DNA of 36,397 nucleotides, from assembly GCA_002402375.1 (NCBI GenBank), contig DHFT01000050.1:1-36397 (forward strand), read 5' to 3'. Positions 36,152-36,397 of this stretch are shown piece after piece; within the stretch, counting starts at the first letter, position 1, and each line of letters begins with the position of its first letter. Both the position numbers and the translations under genes were made by a program. The stretch is from Elusimicrobia bacterium UBA4817 (GTDB taxonomy: Bacteria; Elusimicrobiota; UBA8919). The notes beneath the pieces are model-generated. The model worked only from the letters and a program-made list of their open reading frames with translations. It was not told the origin of the DNA and did no database searches.

Positions 36152-36397
36152 AACAATAGGTACGAAAAATGTCGTGCCTCCGAAGTCCCGCAAGGGACAG
36201 CAGTTTGAAAAACGAAATAAAATTGAACTCAACGAAAAGTAGTAAAAAGTTGAGAAGTGGTTTTTTATCGCTTAATTTGTTCTTTGAAAACTGAATAGTT
36301 GTGATGAGGTTACAAATAAACAAAAGTTAATTTCAAAAATGTAGAGCCTATTTTCAAACAACTCAAATCAATTTAGCGAGTAGCGAGTTGGAAGTAG
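36152..36397 (+). other. Probable rRNA-operon leader, cut by the window end
   Basis: No open reading frame is convincing in this 246-nt stretch. It contains GTCCC-GCAA-GGGAC (36185-36198, GNRA loop), a CTCAAC..GTTGAG hairpin near 36230-36256, and TTGTTCTTTGAAAACTGAAT near 36277-36297. The last is the boxA-like phrase seen just before 16S or 23S genes in many bacteria. With the strong promoter and absence of coding, a 16S rRNA gene starting beyond 36397 is likely, but not shown. Confidence 0.45.

Overview
The window looks like chromosome from an uncultivated, Gram-negative-type bacterium with an AT-rich genome. Envelope features are a PorV/PorQ-family protein, an outer-membrane beta-barrel candidate, FecR-domain proteins, a 1.6-kilo-residue exported protein and MltG. 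The gene order phoH-pgpH-ybeY-(CNNM)-mgtE-recO-glyQ-glyS resembles the order known from Firmicutes. Two LexA-like boxes are of the GAACN4GTTC type. The texture (FecR proteins, PorV-like proteins, swarms of short repeats) reminds me of candidate phyla such as Elusimicrobiota, Omnitrophota or Firestonebacteria. No rRNA gene is inside the window, so I do not assign a phylum. All genes I accept are on the + strand.

Layout. 108-2759: type III restriction (Res) subunit, with no Mod subunit in view. 2779-7153: cinA, a CBS protein, thpR, a polysaccharide-deacetylase-like protein, ruvX and mltG, mostly with 4- to 20-nt overlaps. 7209-11755: a FecR-domain protein, a DUF502 membrane protein, a GAF-PAS histidine kinase, then tldD preceded by two SOS-box-like palindromes. 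11802-14462: an AT-rich accessory patch with a nucleotidyltransferase/unknown-partner pair behind its own promoter and twin operators, and an exported beta-propeller-like protein. 14459-25943: macrodomain protein, aspS (predicted non-discriminating), a LysM protein, phoH, a short pgpH, ybeY, a CNNM/CBS protein, mgtE, a short recO, glyQ and glyS. 25953-35248: envelope region with FecR protein, beta-barrel, small unknown protein, giant exported protein with an FPNPF/FlgD-like C-terminus, and a PorV/PorQ-family protein. 35249-36397: a mosaic of hairpins, a RelB/RelE-type toxin-antitoxin pair, and a strong promoter with a leader resembling the upstream part of an rRNA operon, cut by the window end.

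The most striking signal is not a gene. Short-period (4, 7, 8, 10 or 11 bp) tandem repeats and small palindromes are scattered over the window. They lie in intergenic gaps, often as paired arms of opposite orientation. They also lie in frame inside housekeeping genes (aspS, glyS twice, thpR) and at gene ends (recO, glyQ, pgpH and fecR stop codons fall in repeats). Most remarkably, they form the signal-peptide region of six exported proteins. Two unrelated exported proteins share an identical 41-nt stretch there. A second unifying signal is an 18-nt block ending in the -35 hexamer that is identical in three promoters: those of the giant exported protein, the toxin-antitoxin pair and the rRNA-like leader.
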